Notes under the pieces: generated by a model
Database searches by the model: none
What the model saw: the letters and a program-made list of their open reading frames with translations, nothing else
Told to the model about the DNA's origin: nothing
Translations under genes and position numbers: made by a program
Shown: positions 1-9,501 of the stretch, piece after piece
Layout: every line of letters begins with the position of its first letter
How positions within the stretch are numbered: the first letter of the stretch is position 1
From: Cellulomonas edaphi
GTDB lineage: Bacteria; Actinomycetota; Actinomycetes; Actinomycetales; Cellulomonadaceae
NCBI RefSeq assembly: GCF_030362815.1
Contig: NZ_JAUCGR010000001.1
Span: 52,014 to 116,013 of the forward strand
Length of the DNA: 64,000 nucleotides
Reading direction: 5' to 3'

Positions 1-1973
1 CGAGCACGCAGGTCTGCAACGTCGCCCTGAACTGGGAGGGTGCCTACGGCAAGGCCTTCCAGGTGCAGGTCTCCGACAGCGCGACCTCGGGCTTCGCGAC
101 GATCGCCACCGTGACCAACGGCACCGGTGGCGCCAACCAGGTCGTCGCGGCATCGGGCAAGGGCCGCTACCTGCGCCTCAACCTGCAGACCCGCGGCACG
201 GGCTACGGCTTCTCGCTGTGGGAGCTGAAGGTCTCGACCTCGGGCACCACGCCGACCGACCCGACGACCCCCACCGACCCGACCACCCCGACAGGTGACG
301 TCTACAACCCGAACGTGCCCGACGGCCCGGCCGACGGCAAGGTCAAGGTCGCGGGGTCGCAGGGCAACTGGGCGCTGCAGGTCAACGGCAAGCAGTGGGT
401 CACCAAGGGCATGACCTGGGGCCCGTCGGTCGCCGACTTCCCGAACCACGTCGCCAACCTCAAGGCGATGGGCGTCAACACGATCCGCACGTGGGGCACG
501 GACGCGGGCTCCAAGGCGCTCTTCGACGGAGCCGCGGCCAACGGCATGCGCGTCATCGCCGGCTTCTGGCTCGCCCCCGGTGGCGGCCCCGGCTCGGGCG
601 GCTGCCCGGACTACGTCAACGACGCGACGTACAAGTCGAACTCGATGAACGACATCCTCACGCAGGTCCGCGCGTACAAGGACAACCCGGGTGTGCTGAT
701 GTGGGACGTCGGCAACGAGTCCCTGCTGGGCCTCGGCTCGTGCGGCACCACGGGCGGCGGCGTCGAGCAGAACCGCAACGCGTACGCCAAGTTCGTCAAC
801 GACGTCGCCGTCGAGATCAAGAAGATCGACGCGAACCACCCCGTGACCTCGACGGACGCGTGGACGGGCGCCTGGCCGTACCTCAAGGCCAACGCCCCGG
901 CGCTCGACCTCTACGGCCTCAACAGCTACGGCGCCGTGTGCGCCACCAAGGCGACCTGGCAGGCCGGCGGGTACACCAAGCCTTACATCCTCACCGAGGG
1001 CGGCCCCGAGGGCTCGTGGGAGGCCAAGCCCGACGTGAACGGCATCGCCAACCAGGGCACGGACCAGGACAACGCCAACGGCTACGTGAAGTCGTGGAAC
1101 TGCTTGGCCGACCACCGCGGTGTCGCCCTGGGCGCCACGATGTTCCACTACGGCACCGAGGGCGACTTCGGCGGCATCTGGTTCAACGTGCTGCCGGGCG
1201 GCAACAAGCGGCTCTCGTACTACTCGATCGCCAAGATGTACGGCGGATCGGCCGGGCAGGCGGGCGTCAACACCCCCCCGACCTTCCAGTCGATGTCGAT
1301 CCCCGGTTCCACGAACATCGTCGCCGGCTCCACCGTGACGATGAACGCCGCGGTCAGCGACCCGCAGGGCGACGCGATCACCTACCACGTGTTCCTCAAC
1401 AGCCAGCCGATCAACAACGCGGGCGGCCTGCTCGAGGTGCCGTTCACCAAGAACGGCACCACGTACACCTTCACCGCGCCGCAGATGCTGGGCGTGTGGA
1501 AGGCGTACATCTTCGCCGAGGACGGCAAGGGCAACGTCGGCGTCCAGACGGTCTCGTTCCGCGTCACTCCGCCGGCCGTCGCAGGGACGAACATCGCGAA
1601 GGGCCGCCCGGCCACCGCGTCGTCGTTCGACCCGTACAACGGGAACTTCACGCCGGGCCAGGCCGTGGACGGCGACTTCACCACCCGGTGGGCCTCGAGC
1701 TGGTCGGACAACGAGTGGATCCAGGTGGACCTCGGCTCGAAGAGGGCCTTCTCGAACGTCCAGCTCGTCTGGGAGTCGGCGTTCGCCAAGGGCTACACCA
1801 TCCAGCAGTCCGACGACGGCACCACGTGGTCGACCATCTCCACGGTGACCAACGGTGACGGGAACGTCGACACGGTGGGCGTCAACGGGAACGCACGCTA
1901 CGTGCGCATCCAGGGCGTGACCCGTGGCACTGCGTACGGCTACTCGCTGTACGAGCTCGGGATCTACGCGTGA
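1..1973 (+). CDS. Secreted glycoside hydrolase (GH5/GH2-type TIM barrel) with two F5/8 type C domains, 5' truncated
   Basis: The reading frame is open from the window edge (first full codon at 3), so the N-terminus and any signal peptide lie outside. The order is: end of an F5/8 type C (discoidin, CBM32-like) domain up to about base 235, a Thr-Pro-Asp repeat linker (240-300), a TIM-barrel hydrolase domain (about 340-1250), an Ig/cadherin-like module (about 1270-1570), and a second complete F5/8 type C domain (1590-1970). Likely catalytic acids are the Glu in DVGNES (codon 717-719, acid/base) and the Glu in LTEGGPEG (codon 996-998, nucleophile), the usual arrangement in clan GH-A enzymes. The substrate is probably an extracellular beta-glycan, but it cannot be fixed from the sequence. 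A perfect hairpin follows the stop. The next gene also carries an F5/8 type C domain, suggesting a shared extracellular polysaccharide role. Confidence 0.8.
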   Translation, partial: STQVCNVALNWEGAYGKAFQVQVSDSATSGFATIATVTNGTGGANQVVAASGKGRYLRLNLQTRGTGYGFSLWELKVSTSGTTPTDPTTPTDPTTPTGDVYNPNVPDGPADGKVKVAGSQGNWALQVNGKQWVTKGMTWGPSVADFPNHVANLKAMGVNTIRTWGTDAGSKALFDGAAANGMRVIAGFWLAPGGGPGSGGCPDYVNDATYKSNSMNDILTQVRAYKDNPGVLMWDVGNESLLGLGSCGTTGGGVEQNRNAYAKFVNDVAVEIKKIDANHPVTSTDAWTGAWPYLKANAPALDLYGLNSYGAVCATKATWQAGGYTKPYILTEGGPEGSWEAKPDVNGIANQGTDQDNANGYVKSWNCLADHRGVALGATMFHYGTEGDFGGIWFNVLPGGNKRLSYYSIAKMYGGSAGQAGVNTPPTFQSMSIPGSTNIVAGSTVTMNAAVSDPQGDAITYHVFLNSQPINNAGGLLEVPFTKNGTTYTFTAPQMLGVWKAYIFAEDGKGNVGVQTVSFRVTPPAVAGTNIAKGRPATASSFDPYNGNFTPGQAVDGDFTTRWASSWSDNEWIQVDLGSKRAFSNVQLVWESAFAKGYTIQQSDDGTTWSTISTVTNGDGNVDTVGVNGNARYVRIQGVTRGTAYGYSLYELGIYA

Positions 1974-2321
1974 GGCCTCGGCCCACTGCGTGACTGACCG
2001 GTCCGGGCGGGGCTGTGGGCTGCGGCCCCGCCCGGACCGACCCGCCGCCGCACGGCGCGGGTCCTGCACCACCGGCAGCCCACGCACGACGACGACGGCA
2101 CTGCCCCGCCCACCAGGGGATCGGTCGGGGCTCCGCCACACCTCGAAGGCCGACGACGGCGTCGGTCTTCCCGGTCCCGGCCCGACGACGGTCGCTCCTC
2201 AGCCCAGCACGCACGGACGGCGCATGTCGCCCCTGCGTGCACCCGCTCGCTCCTCCCCGGCGAGCAGCACACGCACCCGCGGCGTCCTCGCCGCCATCGC
2301 GCTACTGAAGGAGTCCTCCCC
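1974..2321. other. Non-coding interval with terminator and ribosome binding site
   Basis: This 348-bp stretch holds the hairpin at 2001-2037 and, at its end, the Shine-Dalgarno AAGGAG at 2308-2313 of the next gene. Open frames on both strands here have no recognisable domain and look like GC-driven shadows. No clear -35/-10 pair was found. Confidence 0.6.
2001..2037 (+). terminator. Rho-independent-type hairpin after the glycoside hydrolase
   Basis: The arm GTCCGGGCGGGGC (2001-2013) is perfectly complementary to 2025-2037, giving a 13-bp stem with an 11-nt loop 28 nt after the stop codon. There is no U tract, as is common in high-GC actinobacteria. Confidence 0.75.
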
Positions 2322-3713
2322 ATGAGCACCCGAACCTCCGTGCGGCGACCAGCCCGCACCCGAGCGTGGCTCGCGGCCGGCGTGGCCGCGGCCCTCGTGG
2401 CCTCGGGCGTCGTCGCGGCCGTCGCGACGACCGCGAGCGCGGCGCCGGTGAACATCTCGCAGGGCAAGGCCGCGAGCGCCTCGTCGGCCGAGAACGCCGA
2501 CATGGTCGGCGCCAAGGCCGTCGACGGCAACACCGCCACGCGCTGGAGCAGCACGTTCTCCGACGCGCAGTGGCTCCAGGTGGACCTGGGCTCGACGGCC
2601 ACGATCGACAACGTGCAGCTGCGCTGGGAGGCGGCCTACGGCAAGGCGTTCACCATCCAGCTGTCCGACAACGGCACCACCTGGACGACGGCAGCCACGG
2701 TCACGAACGGGACCGGCGGCAACCAGACCGTGAGCGCAGCCGGCAGCGGCCGCTACGTGCGGCTCAACCTCACGGCACGCGGAACCGGCTACGGCTACTC
2801 GCTGTGGGAGTTCCAGGTCTTCGGCACGGGGGGCACCTCCCTGCCGCCGTACTCGCCCAAGCCGCTCCCTCCGGCGCCCCCGGGCGCCGACACGACCGTC
2901 ACCCACCACGAGTTCCAGGCGAACTGCACGCCTCACCATGTGCTCCCCGACGACCCGATCGTCTTCCCCGGGCAGGCGGGCGCGTCGCACAGCCACACGT
3001 TCATGGGCAACAGCACCACCAACGCGGCCTCGACCGCGGCGTCGATCCAGAACACGGGCACCACGTCGTGCACCGTGCCGCAGGACCGCTCGGCGTACTG
3101 GTTCCCGACGCTGCTGCGCAACGGCGGCCAGGTGGTCTCTTCCGACGAGCAGACGATCTACTACAAGGCCGGGATCATCGACTACAAGCAGGTGCGCCCG
3201 TTCCCGGCCGGCCTGCGCTTCGTCGTCGGCAGCATGACCGCGACGCTGGACGAGTTCAAGAACGCCCCCGGCACCGTCGAGGGCTTCGAGTGCGGCGAGA
3301 GCGTGCGCAACTGGGACGTCGCAACGATGACGTGCCCCGCCGGCTCGAAGCTCAACATCCGCTACCAGGCGCCCAGCTGCTGGGACGGCGTCAACCTCGA
3401 CTCGGCCAACCACAAGAGCCACATGGCGTACCCGGTCAACGGCGAGTGCCCGCCCGACCACCCGGTGCCCGTCCCGATGATCGAGTTCAAGCTGTCGTGG
3501 CCCGTGGACGGCAACCTCTCCAACGTCGCGTTCGCGAGCGGCCGCGGGTACTCGTTCCACTACGACTTCTTCAACGGCTGGGACGCACCGACGCTCAAGG
3601 CGCTCACCGAGCACTGCATCAACGGCGGCCTGCAGTGCAACCCGCGGGGTTTCGACCTCTACAAGCCGTGGGCCGGCGGCGTGCTGGACAGCAACTTCGC
3701 CCTCATCCCCTGA
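2322..3713 (+). CDS. Secreted DUF1996 protein with N-terminal F5/8 type C domain
   Basis: The 463-residue product starts with a clear Sec signal peptide (Arg-rich start, hydrophobic stretch about 14-35, cleavage near TTASA-AP). An F5/8 type C domain covers about residues 42-165 (NISQGKAASAS at its start, GTGYGYSLWEFQV at its end). After a Pro-rich linker (about 168-185) comes a DUF1996 domain (about 190-455) with its typical features: HHEFQANCTP, HSHTFMGN, and a Cys/Asn-rich C-terminal half. DUF1996 proteins are secreted proteins of unknown activity found in fungi and actinobacteria, often next to or fused with carbohydrate-binding modules. The start is supported by AAGGAG 8 nt upstream. The F5/8 domain is close in sequence to the C-terminal domain of the preceding hydrolase, suggesting module sharing. 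A terminator hairpin follows. Confidence 0.88.
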   Translation: MSTRTSVRRPARTRAWLAAGVAAALVASGVVAAVATTASAAPVNISQGKAASASSAENADMVGAKAVDGNTATRWSSTFSDAQWLQVDLGSTATIDNVQLRWEAAYGKAFTIQLSDNGTTWTTAATVTNGTGGNQTVSAAGSGRYVRLNLTARGTGYGYSLWEFQVFGTGGTSLPPYSPKPLPPAPPGADTTVTHHEFQANCTPHHVLPDDPIVFPGQAGASHSHTFMGNSTTNAASTAASIQNTGTTSCTVPQDRSAYWFPTLLRNGGQVVSSDEQTIYYKAGIIDYKQVRPFPAGLRFVVGSMTATLDEFKNAPGTVEGFECGESVRNWDVATMTCPAGSKLNIRYQAPSCWDGVNLDSANHKSHMAYPVNGECPPDHPVPVPMIEFKLSWPVDGNLSNVAFASGRGYSFHYDFFNGWDAPTLKALTEHCINGGLQCNPRGFDLYKPWAGGVLDSNFALIP

Positions 3714-3734
3714 CCCCGACGAGCTGACGCGTGG

Positions 3735-3763
3735 CGGCCCCGGTCCCTCGTGGACCGGGGCCG
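3735..3763 (+). terminator. Terminator hairpin after the DUF1996 gene
   Basis: A 12-bp perfect stem (CGGCCCCGGTCC at 3735-3746, partner 3752-3763) with a 5-nt loop starts 22 nt after the stop codon and is followed by TCGTTGC. Confidence 0.75.
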
Positions 3764-3856
3764 TCGTTGCGGTGGGTATCTCGGGCGGCGGACCATGGCT
3801 CCTGACGATCGACCGGGAGCCCGTGCGCGCGGGCACGGCGGCCGACGGAGGGACCG

Positions 3857-5002
3857 ATGGGCGAGAGGCGCACGGCGTTCGACCCGGCGGTGCACGGGTT
3901 CAGCTTCCCGAACGCCTTCGTCGACGTGCTGCTCACCCTGCCCAGCGGCAAGGCGATCTCGACGGCCGGGCGGTGCGGTGGCATGGCCTACGCCTCGCTC
4001 GACCTGTTCCACGCCGGCGTTCCAGCTCCGCGGTGGGGCGCCGGCCTCTTCGCGCCCCAGCGCGTCCCGCCCGACGACAACTGGCTCGCCGACACCATCC
4101 GGGCGCGGCTCTTCGACTCGTTCATGGTGCGATCGGCGGCCAGCTTCGTGACGTGGTCGGTCCACCCGGACGACCCGGCCGGGCCGCTCAAGGGCGTCCG
4201 GCGCTGGACGGTCGAGGACGAGCTGCCGAAGGTGATCCGGGCCATCGACGCCGGCAGGCCCGTGCCGCTGGGCCTGGTGGTCGCCCGCAGGGTCAGCGCC
4301 ATCGGCAAGAACCACCAGGTGGTCGCGCACGGGTACTCGCGGAGCAACGGCACGACCTCCGTCCTCATCACCGACTCGAACAGCCCGGGGCGCGAGGTCA
4401 CGCTGACCCCGAAGGACGGTGCCTGGGTGGCGTCGAACGGGCCCACCTGGCGGGGGTTCTTCGTCCAGGACTACGCACGCAAGAAGCCCACCGTCCTCAC
4501 GCGGTCGCCCGCCGACCCGAGCGCCCCGGTCGGGCCCGGCTCGGTCGTCGCCCTCTCGCACGTGTGGACCGGACGCACCCTGCACAGCGACCGCACCCCG
4601 TGGGCCTACCCGGGCGCACCCTCGGGCCAGCGCGTCACCGCGGTGCGCAGCGCGGCGTCCGACGACGAGCGCTGGGCGGTGCTCAGCACCCGGACGGCGC
4701 GGGACCACGTGCGCCTGCGGCACGTCGCATCGGGAGGGTTCCTCGGCAGCGGCCGCGCCCGTTCACCGGTGACGGGTCAGCAGGGCCTGTTCGTCGGGCC
4801 GGCGGAGGACGAGTGGCGCGTCGAGGTCGACGGCGGCGGCGCGTGGACCGCCGGCGCGCGCGTCCGGCTCGTGCACGTCGGGACGGGGGCGGCCCTGCAC
4901 TCGCACCCGCACTCGTCGGACGCCACGGGCGGTCAGCAGGAGGTCACCGGCTTCGCGGGTCGCGACACCAACGACTGGTGGACCGTCCTCGAGGTGGACT
5001 GA
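3857..5002 (+). CDS. Papain-fold (C39-like) protein with C-terminal MIR/beta-trefoil domain
   Basis: The 381-residue protein has no signal peptide or membrane segment. The first half (about 1-200) has a cysteine-peptidase-like layout: GRCGGMAYASLD with candidate nucleophile Cys40, NHQVVAHGY with candidate His153 or His158, and ITDSNSPG with Asp173, which resembles C39/transglutaminase-like folds. The second half (about 215-381) looks like a MIR-type beta-trefoil: VRLVHVGTGAALHSH, SDATGGQQEVTGF and NDWWTVLEVD are close to the signature of eukaryotic MIR domains in protein O-mannosyltransferases and SDF2. The activity is unknown; the layout suggests a peptidase or amidase guided by a glycan-binding trefoil, which is inference. 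It lies between two terminators, so it is probably monocistronic. Confidence 0.7.
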   Translation: MGERRTAFDPAVHGFSFPNAFVDVLLTLPSGKAISTAGRCGGMAYASLDLFHAGVPAPRWGAGLFAPQRVPPDDNWLADTIRARLFDSFMVRSAASFVTWSVHPDDPAGPLKGVRRWTVEDELPKVIRAIDAGRPVPLGLVVARRVSAIGKNHQVVAHGYSRSNGTTSVLITDSNSPGREVTLTPKDGAWVASNGPTWRGFFVQDYARKKPTVLTRSPADPSAPVGPGSVVALSHVWTGRTLHSDRTPWAYPGAPSGQRVTAVRSAASDDERWAVLSTRTARDHVRLRHVASGGFLGSGRARSPVTGQQGLFVGPAEDEWRVEVDGGGAWTAGARVRLVHVGTGAALHSHPHSSDATGGQQEVTGFAGRDTNDWWTVLEVD

Positions 5003-5039
5003 CCGGCGGGCCGGGCTCGGCTGCGAAGGGCGCACACGA

Positions 5040-5074
5040 CGAGAGCCCCGGTCCGCGAGGGACCGGGGCTCTCG
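5040..5074. terminator. Bidirectional terminator between the MIR protein gene and clpC
   Basis: A 15-bp perfect inverted repeat (5040-5054 with 5060-5074, core GAGAGCCCCGGTCC) with loop GCGAG lies between two convergent genes and can serve both. Confidence 0.85.
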
Positions 5075-5092
5075 ATCGAGGTCAGGCGACCG

Positions 5093-7678
5093 TCAACCCA
5101 CCTGGGGAAGCGTGCCCGTGCCGCCGTCGCCGGCCGCCGAGATGGGCGGCGCCGCCGGCAGGTCGGTGCCCGAGCCGGGGGTCCCGGCCGAGACGCCGGC
5201 CCCCACGGTCTCCTTGTGCATGTCCACCTTGGTCACGCCCTGGAACGTGAACTCGCCGAGGATGCCCTCGCCGACTGCGTCCACGATCACCAGCTGGCCC
5301 GCCTTGAGCTCGCCGAACAGGATCTTCTCGGACAGGGCGTCCTCGATGTCCCGCTGGATCGCGCGGCGCAGCGGCCGGGCGCCGAGCACCGGGTCGTAGC
5401 CCTTCTCCGACAGCAGCTTCTTGGCCGCGGGCGTGATCTCGATGCCCATGTCCTTGTCGCGCAGACGCTTGTCGAGCTTGGCGATCATCAGGTCGACGAT
5501 CGCGAAGATCTCCGGCTGCGAGAGCTGCGGGAACACGACCACGTCGTCGACGCGGTTGAGGAACTCAGGCCGGAAGTGCTGCTTGAGCTCGTCGTTGACC
5601 TTGGCCTTCATGCGGTCGTAGGACGTCGACAGGTCGCCGCCGGCCTGGAAGCCGGTCATGACGCCCTTCGCGATGTCCCGCGTGCCGAGGTTGGTGGTCA
5701 TGATGATCACGGTGTTCTTGAAGTCGATGACACGACCCTGCGAGTCGGTCAGGCGACCGTCCTCGAGGATCTGCAGCAGCGAGTTGAAGATGTCCGCGTG
5801 GGCCTTCTCGACCTCGTCGAACAGCACCACCGAGAACGGCCGGCGACGCACCTTCTCCGTGAGCTGGCCGCCCTCGTCGTAGCCGACGTAGCCGGGAGGC
5901 GAGCCGAACAGGCGCGAGACCGTGTGCTTCTCCGAGAACTCGGACATGTCGAGCTGGATCAGCGCGTCCTCGTCTCCGAACAGGAACTCCGCGAGCGCCT
6001 TGGCGAGCTCGGTCTTCCCGACGCCCGTGGGGCCGGCGAAGATGAACGAGCCACCGGGACGCTTCGGGTCCTTGAGCCCGGCGCGCGTGCGGCGGATGGC
6101 CTGCGAGAGCGCCTTGATCGCCGCGTCCTGGCCGACGACCCGCTTGTGCAGGTTCTCCTCCATGTGGAGCAGTCGGCTGGACTCCTCCTCGGTGAGCTTG
6201 AAGACCGGGATGCCCGTGGCGTTCGCCAGCACCTCGGCGATCAGCTCCTCGTCCACCTCGGCGACCGCGTCGAGGTCACCCGACTTCCACGCCTTCTCCT
6301 TCTCGAGGCGCTTGAGGCCGAGCTGCTTCTCGGCGTCGCGCAGGCGCGCAGCCTTCTCGAAGTCCTGCTCGTCGATCGCGGACTCCTTGTCGCGACGCGT
6401 CTCGGCGATCTGCTCGTCGAGCTCGCGCAGCTCCGGCGGAGCCGTCATGCGACGGATGCGCAGGCGGGCACCGGCCTCGTCCACCAGGTCGATGGCCTTG
6501 TCCGGCAGGTAACGGTCGTTGACGTAGCGGTCCGCCAGCGTGGCGGCCGCCACCAGTGCGGAGTCCGTGATCGACACGCGGTGGTGCGCCTCGTACCGGT
6601 CCCGCAGGCCCTTGAGGATCTCGATCGCGTGCTGCAGGTTCGGCTCGGAGACCTGGATGGGCTGGAAGCGCCGCTCCAGGGCCGGGTCCTTCTCGACGTA
6701 CTTGCGGTACTCGTCGAGCGTCGTGGCGCCGATGGTCTGCAGCTCGCCGCGCGCGAGCATCGGCTTGAGGATCGACGCGGCGTCGATCGCACCCTCGGCG
6801 GCACCCGCACCGACGAGCGTGTGGATCTCGTCGATGAACAGGATGATGTCGCCGCGCGTGCGGATCTCCTTGAGCACCTTCTTCAGGCGCTCCTCGAAGT
6901 CACCGCGGTAGCGGGAGCCGGCCACGAGCGCACCCAGGTCCAGCGTGTAGAGCTGCTTGTCCTTGAGCGTCTCGGGGACGTCGCCGCGCACGATGTCCTG
7001 CGCGAGGCCCTCGACGACGGCCGTCTTGCCGACGCCGGGCTCGCCGATCAGCACCGGGTTGTTCTTGGTGCGGCGGGACAGCACCTGCATGACCCGCTCG
7101 ATCTCCTTCTCGCGCCCGATGACCGGGTCGAGCTTTCCGTCGCGCGCGGCCTGCGTGAGGTTGCGCCCGAACTGGTCGAGCACCGCGCTGCCGGAAGGCT
7201 GCCCCTCGGCGGGACCTCCGGCCGCGACCGGCTCCTTGCCCTGGTAGCCCGAAACCAGCTGGATGACCTGCTGGCGCACGCGGTTCAGGTCGGCACCCAG
7301 CTTGTTGAGCACCTGGGCGGCGACGCCCTCGCCCTCGCGGATGAGACCCAGCAGGATGTGCTCGGTGCCGATGTAGTTGTGGCCCAGCTGCAGCGCCTCG
7401 CGGAGCGAGAGCTCCAGCACCTTCTTGGCGCGCGGCGTGAACGGGATGTGGCCCGACGGGGCCTGCTGGCCCTCGCCGATGATCTCCTGGACCTGGGCGC
7501 GCACGGCCTCCAGCGAGATGCCGAGCGACTCGAGCGCCTTGGCGGCCACTCCCTCACCCTCGTGGATCAGCCCCAGGAGGATGTGCTCAGTCCCGATGTA
7601 GTTGTGGTTGAGCATCCGTGCCTCTTCTTGGGCAAGGACGACCACGCGACGGGCTCGGTCCGTGAATCTCTCGAACAT
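5093..7678 (-). CDS. clpC: ATP-dependent Clp protease ATPase subunit ClpC
   Basis: ClpC is the AAA+ unfoldase that feeds substrates to ClpP1P2. The 861-residue product has the full family layout: two Clp N repeats (about 1-145, each with [12 protein letters not shown]), AAA1 with Walker A GEPGVGKT, a UVR/middle domain ([18 protein letters not shown]), AAA2 with Walker A GPTGVGKT and the ClpB D2-small domain, then a Gly/Pro-rich tail. The first GTG in frame is at 7684, but I place the start at ATG 7678 because [11 protein letters not shown] is the conserved N-terminus and GAGGAG lies 5 nt before it. Upstream is a ClgR-box-like sequence (7788-7805), in line with known ClgR activation of clp genes in actinobacteria. 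A shared terminator follows the stop. Confidence 0.97.
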   Translation of the reverse strand: MFERFTDRARRVVVLAQEEARMLNHNYIGTEHILLGLIHEGEGVAAKALESLGISLEAVRAQVQEIIGEGQQAPSGHIPFTPRAKKVLELSLREALQLGHNYIGTEHILLGLIREGEGVAAQVLNKLGADLNRVRQQVIQLVSGYQGKEPVAAGGPAEGQPSGSAVLDQFGRNLTQAARDGKLDPVIGREKEIERVMQVLSRRTKNNPVLIGEPGVGKTAVVEGLAQDIVRGDVPETLKDKQLYTLDLGALVAGSRYRGDFEERLKKVLKEIRTRGDIILFIDEIHTLVGAGAAEGAIDAASILKPMLARGELQTIGATTLDEYRKYVEKDPALERRFQPIQVSEPNLQHAIEILKGLRDRYEAHHRVSITDSALVAAATLADRYVNDRYLPDKAIDLVDEAGARLRIRRMTAPPELRELDEQIAETRRDKESAIDEQDFEKAARLRDAEKQLGLKRLEKEKAWKSGDLDAVAEVDEELIAEVLANATGIPVFKLTEEESSRLLHMEENLHKRVVGQDAAIKALSQAIRRTRAGLKDPKRPGGSFIFAGPTGVGKTELAKALAEFLFGDEDALIQLDMSEFSEKHTVSRLFGSPPGYVGYDEGGQLTEKVRRRPFSVVLFDEVEKAHADIFNSLLQILEDGRLTDSQGRVIDFKNTVIIMTTNLGTRDIAKGVMTGFQAGGDLSTSYDRMKAKVNDELKQHFRPEFLNRVDDVVVFPQLSQPEIFAIVDLMIAKLDKRLRDKDMGIEITPAAKKLLSEKGYDPVLGARPLRRAIQRDIEDALSEKILFGELKAGQLVIVDAVGEGILGEFTFQGVTKVDMHKETVGAGVSAGTPGSGTDLPAAPPISAAGDGGTGTLPQVG

Positions 7679-7787
7679 GTGCACTCCTCACGAGCTGCGT
7701 GGCCCACCGGTTCCGCGCCGGGCGCTGCGGGGTCGGTGGGACGGCGTTGTTCGATGCTAACGGCGGGACCCTGCCAGGACTGCCCGT

Positions 7788-7805
7788 GTTCGCCGCAGGC
7801 GTGAC
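7788..7805 (-). promoter_or_regulatory. Candidate ClgR operator upstream of clpC
   Basis: The sequence GTTCGC-N5-GCGTGAC matches one full half-site and most of the other of the actinobacterial ClgR motif (GTTCGC-N5-GCGAAC). It lies about 110 bp before the clpC start. A -10-like TAGCAT on the minus strand (about 7754-7759) follows with no good -35, which fits an activator-dependent promoter. Confidence 0.45.
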
Positions 7806-7873
7806 GCTGGGGTGACGCGAGGGGGATGAGTCGATCTCGCCCGGGCGACGGCACGCACCGCTAGCCTCCAGCC

Positions 7874-8659
7874 ATGGGTGACGACGAGGGGGCGCCGGCG
7901 CCGGTGACCGCGGACGACCGGCCGGGTGACGGCGGCCCCACGCCGGGCCCCGCCGCAGGCTCGTCGGCCCTGGCGCCCGCGGCGCCGCGGCGGCGACGCC
8001 GTCGCCGTCGGCTGGTCTGGCTCGCTGCCGCGGCGGTCGTCCTGGTGCTCCTCGCGCCGCTCCTCGTCGTGCAGGGCGTGGGCCTCGCACACACCCGCTC
8101 GCTCGGCGACGTCCCCGACACCCCCGTCGCCCTCGTGCTCGGCGCCGGCCTGCGGCCCGACGGCTCGCCGTCCACGTACCTGCGTCGCCGGCTCGACGCC
8201 GCGGTGTCGCTCTACGAGCGTGGCGCGGTCCAGGTGGTGCTGGTCAGCGGCGACAACGGCACGACGACGCACGACGAGCCCGGTGCGATGCGGGACTACC
8301 TGCTCCAGGCCGGGATCCGCGCGGACCGAATCGTGCTCGACGCGGCCGGCTTCGACACGCACGACTCGTGCGTGCGCGCGCACGAGGTGTTCGGGGTCCG
8401 CTCCGCCGTCGTGCTGACCCAGGACTACCACCTCCCCCGCGCACTGTTCTCCTGCGCGGCGGCCGGCATGGACGTCACGGGCGCGCCCGTCTCGGCCTCG
8501 AGCGTGCAGCCCCGGCAGGCGGTCGCGTGGCGGCTGCGCGAGATCCCGGCCTCGTACAAGGCCGCGTGGGACGCCCTCGTCGGCCGCGCGCCCGCCGCCG
8601 GCGGCCACGAGACCGGCGTGCAGGACGCCCTGGCCGCGGCTGCGACCATGGGGTCGTGA
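7874..8659 (+). CDS. YdcF/SanA-family membrane-anchored protein (DUF218)
   Basis: The 261-residue protein has a charged, Pro/Ala-rich N-terminus, an Arg cluster followed by one transmembrane segment (about 55-78), and then a DUF218 domain: VALVLGAGLRPDGSPS, VVLVSGDNG, DEPGAMRDYL and VLTQDYHLPRALF. SanA/YdcF proteins act at the envelope in bacteria; E. coli SanA affects barrier function to vancomycin, but the biochemical role is unclear. The start has no Shine-Dalgarno; TAGCCT at 7862-7867 is exactly 6 nt before ATG, implying a leaderless mRNA. It overlaps the next gene by 4 nt (GTGA), so the two are coupled. It is divergent from clpC. Confidence 0.85.
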   Translation: MGDDEGAPAPVTADDRPGDGGPTPGPAAGSSALAPAAPRRRRRRRRLVWLAAAAVVLVLLAPLLVVQGVGLAHTRSLGDVPDTPVALVLGAGLRPDGSPSTYLRRRLDAAVSLYERGAVQVVLVSGDNGTTTHDEPGAMRDYLLQAGIRADRIVLDAAGFDTHDSCVRAHEVFGVRSAVVLTQDYHLPRALFSCAAAGMDVTGAPVSASSVQPRQAVAWRLREIPASYKAAWDALVGRAPAAGGHETGVQDALAAAATMGS

Positions 8660-9465
8660 ACCCGGTCCTCGACCCGCCCGAGCTCGGCAACCCCGACATC
8701 CGCCTGATCGCCGTCGACATGGACGGCTCGCTGCTCGACGACGACAAGCGCGTCGACCCGTCGTTCTGGCCGCTCCTGGACCAGCTGCACGAGCGCGGCA
8801 TCGCGCTGTGCCCGGCCAGCGGCCGGCAGTACGCGACCCTGCGCGACCAGTTCGGGCGCGACGACCTCGTGTACATCGCCGAGAACGGCGCCTACGTGGT
8901 GCACGAGGGTCGCGAGGTCGGTTGCACCCCCCTCGGGGCGGCCGCCGCACGGGAGGCGCTCGACGCGGTCCGCGCGGCCGGCGACGACACCGGCGTGGTC
9001 CTGTGCGGCAAGCGGTCGGCCTACGTCGAGCGCACCGACGACGCCTTCCTCGACCAGGTCCGGCCGTACTACCACCTGCTCCAGACCGTCCCGGACCTCG
9101 CCGCGGTCGAGGACGACGTGCTCAAGGTGGCCGTGTACGACTTCGACTCCTCGGCGCGCACGGCCCGTGCGCTGGACGGGCTCGACGGCGTCATGGTCTC
9201 CGGACCGCACTGGGTGGACGTCATGGACCCGGCGGCGGACAAGGGCGTCGCGCTGCGCCAGGTGCAGCACGCGCGCGGCATCGGCCCCGCGCAGACGATG
9301 GCGTTCGGCGACTTCCACAACGACCTGGGCATGCTCGCCGCGGCGCAGTACTCGTTCGCGATGGACAACGCGCACCCCGACGTACGCTCGGCGGCCCGGT
9401 ACGTCGCACCCGCCAACTCCCGCAACGGGGTGGTCCGGACCATCACGGCCGCGCTGGGGCTGTAG
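8656..9465 (+). CDS. HAD-superfamily Cof-type phosphatase
   Basis: The 269-residue protein has the HAD motifs: DMDGSLLDDD (motif I, catalytic Asp pair), PASGRQ (motif II), Lys in ADKGVALRQV (motif III) and FGDFHNDLGML (motif IV). The C2-type cap between motifs II and III and the overall length fit the Cof/YidA group, which dephosphorylates sugar phosphates and related small metabolites. The GTG start at 8656 overlaps the stop of the YdcF-like gene (GTGA), so it is translated by coupling. The 3' end converges on the LysR gene after 36 bp with no evident hairpin. Confidence 0.9.
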   Translation: MNPVLDPPELGNPDIRLIAVDMDGSLLDDDKRVDPSFWPLLDQLHERGIALCPASGRQYATLRDQFGRDDLVYIAENGAYVVHEGREVGCTPLGAAAAREALDAVRAAGDDTGVVLCGKRSAYVERTDDAFLDQVRPYYHLLQTVPDLAAVEDDVLKVAVYDFDSSARTARALDGLDGVMVSGPHWVDVMDPAADKGVALRQVQHARGIGPAQTMAFGDFHNDLGMLAAAQYSFAMDNAHPDVRSAARYVAPANSRNGVVRTITAALGL

Positions 9466-9501
9466 CCGGTTGGTCACCTGGCTCTGCAGACGGTCGGTCG
9501 C

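Noticed and set aside
5216..7804. 862-codon open frame antisense to clpC
   Set aside because: It mirrors the conserved ClpC codons in a high-GC genome and has no recognisable domain.
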